Positions 5,073 through 7,076 of a stretch of 7,076 nucleotides of DNA are shown piece after piece. Origin of the DNA: Chloroflexia bacterium. Lineage in GTDB: Bacteria; Chloroflexota; Chloroflexia; Thermomicrobiales; UBA6265. Both the position numbers and the translations under genes were made by a program. The number at the start of each line of letters is the position of its first letter. The first letter of the stretch is position 1. Under the pieces are notes generated by a model, which saw only the letters and a list, made by a program, of their open reading frames with translations, was not told where the DNA came from and searched no databases. The stretch lies in assembly GCA_013696265.1 (NCBI GenBank), contig JACCYX010000348.1, forward strand, positions 1 through 7,076, in the 5' to 3' direction.

Positions 5073-5879
5073 TCAGCTCGCCGGGGCGTCCTCACTGATG
5101 AGCGGCGCCACGAAGAAGGGGTCGCTGGTGGGGCCAGTGCTACCAAGCGGCGCCGGCTCGACCGTGATCGCGAAGATGTCGTACGCATCGCGCGGCGCCG
5201 GCACGACGAATCTCGACTGGTTCATGACGCCAACCGGTTGCGGGCCGCTGTCATCGATCAACCAAACCTGGTAGACGTGGTCGAGCGGCGCGGCCGGCAT
5301 GTTCTCGGTTTCGAGGATGAAGAACTGGTCTTCGGGGTCATAAACAAGTTCGGCCCTCAATTCCGGCACGGGCGTCGACAGTGACAGCGAGAAGGCGATG
5401 CTTTCGCGCGCGATCGCCGGGTCGCCAGCGTCGAGCAGCAGCCGGTCCAGCACGACCCCGGCCAGCACGGCCAGCAGCAGCGCCGCGACGGCCGCCCAGA
5501 GGTAGGGTCGCCACAGGGGCGTCGGTTTCGACGCGCCCTTCACCGGAACGGTCGAGAGCGGGACGATCGCGTCATCGGGGCCGTCGTCTCGGCCATACCC
5601 GCGCGGAGCCGGTCGCGCCCAGGCGACATCGGCCAGCACGGCCTGTTCGATGCGGCTCCGGAGCCGTGGCGACGGGGACACTTCATCGACGAGCAGCGGC
5701 AGACCGCTCGCGATCATCCGCAACTCGGCCAGAACCATGCGTGCCGCCGCCGAAGTCGCCAGGTAGCCTTCGAGATCGGCGGCTTCGCCGGCGTCGAGCG
5801 TGCCGAAGGCGGCCGCGCCCAGGAGGTCTTCGTAGGAGCGGTCGGGCCGGTCGCCGGCCATGGCATCCACCGCGTTCAC
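5073..5879 (-). CDS. Membrane anti-sigma factor, RskA (anti-sigma-K) family
   Basis: It is predicted to bind the adjacent ECF sigma factor in the cytoplasm and hold it at the membrane until regulated proteolysis frees it. The 268 residues show a cytoplasmic helical sigma-binding region (about 15-60: SYEDLLGAAAFGTLDAGEAADLEGYL), a flexible linker, one membrane helix (about 126-148, WAAVAALLLAVLAGVVLDRLLL) and an extracytoplasmic RskA domain (about 160-262). The latter has the family's YDPEDQFFILETENMPAAP, VYQVWLIDDSGPQPVGVM and AITVEPAPLGSTGPTSDPFF segments. The sigma-binding part has no HxxxCxxC zinc motif, as expected for RskA-type proteins; the whole protein has no cysteine. The start is GTG 5879-5877, abutting the TAG stop of the sigma gene. 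A GAGGTG ribosome binding site lies 6 bases upstream inside the sigma gene, which points to translational coupling. A later in-frame ATG at 5861 is less likely. Confidence 0.9.
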   Translation of the reverse strand: MNAVDAMAGDRPDRSYEDLLGAAAFGTLDAGEAADLEGYLATSAAARMVLAELRMIASGLPLLVDEVSPSPRLRSRIEQAVLADVAWARPAPRGYGRDDGPDDAIVPLSTVPVKGASKPTPLWRPYLWAAVAALLLAVLAGVVLDRLLLDAGDPAIARESIAFSLSLSTPVPELRAELVYDPEDQFFILETENMPAAPLDHVYQVWLIDDSGPQPVGVMNQSRFVVPAPRDAYDIFAITVEPAPLGSTGPTSDPFFVAPLISEDAPAS

Positions 5880-6494
5880 CTAGACCACCTCAGACCGGAA
5901 GTGGCGGCCATCCGCGTCCCCGTCGTGCCCATCGAGCGATGGGTGCTGGTCGACGAGCACCGTCCGGAGTTTCTTGAGTCCCAGCCGCATCCGGCCCTTG
6001 ACGGTGCCGAGCGGCGTATGCTCCCGCTCAGCGATTTCGCCGTGGGAGAGCCCTTCGAAAAAGGCGAGTTCGATCGTCCGGCGCTGGTCCTGGGGCAGGG
6101 TCGCGACGGCCGAGCGCATCGTCTCTTGGGTGAGCGAGGCGGAGACATCGTGCCAGACATCGGGCACCGACAGCAGGTGCTCCGCGTCCTCAAGGGCCAC
6201 GTGGGCTGGCTTGTGATCGATGTCCCTTCTTCGGATGTCGATTGATCGGTTATGCACGATTGTCATGAGCCATCCACGAACATTGCTACCACGCGCCACG
6301 TCGAACGACGACGCGCGATTCCACACCTGGAGATAGGCATCCTGCACGGCTTCTTCGGCGAGTGAGGGGTTACCAAGGATGCGATAGGCAAGACCGAACG
6401 CCAACCTGTTGTACCGGTCGTAGAGCGACATCAGCGCGGTGGCATCGCCACCCGCCGCTGCTTGTATCAGGTCAACGTCGTTCAGTTCGGCCAC
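5880..6494 (-). CDS. ECF-type RNA polymerase sigma factor (SigK/RskA-associated type)
   Basis: It directs RNA polymerase to stress or envelope-response promoters and is controlled by the anti-sigma factor encoded directly downstream. Its 204 residues hold only regions 2 and 4, as in the ECF class. Region 2 is about 24-90, including LYDRYNRLAFGLAYRILGN, the -10-binding AEEAVQDAYLQVW and WLMTIVHNRSIDIRRR. Region 4 is about 125-180, with LPQDQRRTIELAFFEGLSHG followed by the -35-binding helix around HTPLGTVKGRMRLGLKKLR. The reading frame is open upstream to a GTG at 6551. I prefer GTG 6494 (AELNDVDLIQAAAGGD) because typical ECF proteins begin here, the only Shine-Dalgarno (GGAGAG, 6511-6506) precedes it, and a promoter candidate at 6521-6550 would transcribe only this form. 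The 11-base spacing of the Shine-Dalgarno is somewhat long. The last roughly 20 residues are acidic and histidine-rich, beyond the usual fold. Confidence 0.93.
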   Translation of the reverse strand: MAELNDVDLIQAAAGGDATALMSLYDRYNRLAFGLAYRILGNPSLAEEAVQDAYLQVWNRASSFDVARGSNVRGWLMTIVHNRSIDIRRRDIDHKPAHVALEDAEHLLSVPDVWHDVSASLTQETMRSAVATLPQDQRRTIELAFFEGLSHGEIAEREHTPLGTVKGRMRLGLKKLRTVLVDQHPSLDGHDGDADGRHFRSEVV

Positions 6495-6520
6495 CGCATC
6501 CCAAACTCTCCAACATATGG

Positions 6521-6550
6521 TTAGACGTAAAACTGACGTTGGTTGGATCA
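6521..6550 (-). promoter_or_regulatory. Candidate autoregulated ECF promoter of the sigma/anti-sigma operon
   Basis: On the minus strand TGATCC (6550-6545) and CGTCTAA (6527-6521) are separated by 17 bases. TGATCC is a known -35 type in some ECF regulons, such as proteobacterial RpoE-ChrR, and CGTC is a frequent ECF -10. A transcript would start near 6513, about 20 bases before the GTG at 6494, just leaving room for the GGAGAG ribosome binding site. ECF operons commonly control themselves, so this site is a reasonable prediction of the sigma factor's own motif. ACGTC occurs twice, 11 bases apart, inside it. Confidence 0.45.
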
Positions 6551-6721
6551 CTTCCGGAGGTGCCCGGACCCGTGCCCCAGTCGATCTTGAACGCTATCCG
6601 AATGGGTTTGTGAAAGTGTAGCGAGTATTCCACGGGGTGCATAGCGGGCGGGCTCAGCCAAGGGCCAGTCTGGCCGGGAACGACGGAGACGGGCCGGGAC
6701 GGCGGACCGACCACCGTCCTC

Positions 6722-6741
6722 CCGCCGTCGCCGGGCGGCGG
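6722..6741 (-). terminator. GC-rich hairpin immediately after the small gene's stop
   Basis: CCGCCG (6722-6727) and CGGCGG (6736-6741) are exact inverses around 8 bases and abut the stop codon at 6742-6744. An overlapping alternative pairs GACGGCGG (6698-6705) with CCGCCGTC (6722-6729). No U-tract follows, so an ordinary intrinsic terminator is not shown; it may protect the 3' end or act with Rho. Confidence 0.35.
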
Positions 6742-7020
6742 CTAGGCGTTGCCTTCGGCGATCTGGTCGCGGGCGGAGCCGCCCTGCACGGAGCCGGTAC
6801 TCAACTTGCCAAGGGTGCAGACCACCATCGTGTAGACGCCGCCCTGGCCATCCGGGGTGACGCTGACGTCGCGCACACGGAGGTTGGAGTAGGGCGAACC
6901 GGAACGGTCCTTGCCCAGCCAGGAATTGACGGCGTCCAGCGCGCCGCTCGGATCCTGGGCCGAATTGGCCGAGTGAAAGAGGAAGACGCGCGTATCGGCC
7001 GGGGAGAGATCGAACGACAT
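6742..7020 (-). CDS. Short conserved-looking soluble protein of unknown function
   Basis: This protein of 92 residues is not recognised. The frame has balanced composition, while the overlapping plus-strand frame is Gly/Ala/Arg-rich and unlike a protein. A plausible compact alpha/beta layout is visible: strand RVFLFHS (11-17), helix GALDAVNSWLG (26-36), strand LRVRDVSVTPD (47-57) and strand VYTMVVCTLG (62-71), then a polar tail. The strand, N-x-W-L helix and two strands recall short single-domain proteins in which a helix carrying N-x-(W/F)-L is followed by a 'response' hairpin, but this is only a shape resemblance. The start is ATG 7020-7018, with AAAGGG nine bases upstream. No signal peptide or membrane segment is seen. 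It lies 247 bases upstream of the sigma gene on the same strand, with hairpins between, so it is probably a separate unit. Confidence 0.65.
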   Translation of the reverse strand: MSFDLSPADTRVFLFHSANSAQDPSGALDAVNSWLGKDRSGSPYSNLRVRDVSVTPDGQGGVYTMVVCTLGKLSTGSVQGGSARDQIAEGNA

Positions 7021-7038
7021 GAGGGGAAACCCTTTCGT

Positions 7039-7064
7039 GCCTGGCCGTGACGCCGGAGCCAGGC
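7039..7064. repeat. 7-bp inverted repeat upstream of the small gene
   Basis: GCCTGGC (7039-7045) and GCCAGGC (7058-7064) are exact inverses around 12 bases, 19 bases upstream of the start at 7020. The position suits an operator or a leader hairpin. The promoter, if separate, would extend past the window edge. Confidence 0.45.
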
Positions 7065-7076
7065 TGGCAAGCGGTG

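Noticed and set aside
5031..5096. An 8-bp inverted repeat AGTGAGGA/TCCTCACT around the end of the anti-sigma gene
   Set aside because: The arms are 50 bases apart, one lies within coding sequence, and no U-tract follows, so a terminator or operator role is not supported.
6663..6675. Short palindrome GGCCA-GTC-TGGCC between the small gene and the sigma operon
   Set aside because: A 5-bp GC-rich arm is expected by chance in this composition, and nothing around it suggests a function.
6637..7050. A 137-codon plus-strand open frame over the small gene at 6742-7020
   Set aside because: The composition is Gly/Ala/Arg-dominated without secondary-structure pattern, and there is no ribosome binding site. 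The minus-strand frame looks like a real small protein.
1..7076. CRISPR array, tRNA or rRNA genes, phage genes, or a multi-gene defence cassette
   Set aside because: No regularly spaced repeats, no tRNA-like or rRNA-like segments and no structural phage proteins were seen. TnpB is the only nuclease and belongs to a transposon-type element.

Overview
The window is a GC-rich bacterial chromosomal segment. The likeliest source is a Chloroflexota member, possibly Thermomicrobia-like. This is an inference from three things: high GC, a secreted protease whose mature N-terminus is a Pro/Ala/Ser spacer (TPVASPEASPVA) of a kind common in that group, and an ECF sigma factor paired with an RskA-type anti-sigma factor. 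An actinobacterial or other high-GC origin is not excluded.

Layout, left to right. (1) Positions 1-1549, minus strand: the N-terminal 516 residues of a secreted M13-family (neprilysin/PepO-like) metallopeptidase. The window edge cuts it just before the zinc-binding HExxH region. (2) Positions 1550-1901: a gene-free spacer holding a candidate promoter with an exact tandem 8-bp repeat, a compound palindromic element of two inverted units (1791-1872), and a 16-bp palindrome (1880-1895). (3) Positions 1902-2720, minus strand: a class I SAM-dependent methyltransferase whose ribosome binding site lies in a possible 8-bp hairpin. (4) About 2726-3999, plus strand: a solo tnpB element of the IS200/IS605 (IS1341-like) type, without tnpA. 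TnpB has an intact RuvC triad and zinc ribbon. The right end carries a hairpin that contains the tnpB stop codon, followed by a TCAA-type end, so an omegaRNA with a guide read from the flanking DNA is expected. (5) 4100-4426, plus strand: a small three-helix membrane protein of unknown function. It is convergent, with a 5-bp gap, to (6) 4432-4956, minus strand: a RimI-like GNAT acetyltransferase. (7) 5073-6494, minus strand: a tightly coupled operon of an ECF sigma factor and a membrane anti-sigma factor (RskA family), preceded by an ECF-type promoter candidate that suggests autoregulation. (8) 6742-7020, minus strand: a short unrecognised conserved-looking protein with a 7-bp inverted repeat upstream.

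Functional links. The clearest pathway is the sigma/anti-sigma switch: the RskA-like protein should hold the sigma factor at the membrane until an envelope signal releases it. The secreted peptidase, methyltransferase, acetyltransferase and small membrane protein show no sequence evidence of belonging to that pathway. The TnpB element looks like an insertion between the methyltransferase and the small membrane-protein gene. I see no clearly new multi-gene system. The items most worth checking are the TnpB guide/target arrangement with its probable leaderless start, the 1791-1872 palindromic element, and the proposed sigma autoregulatory promoter.
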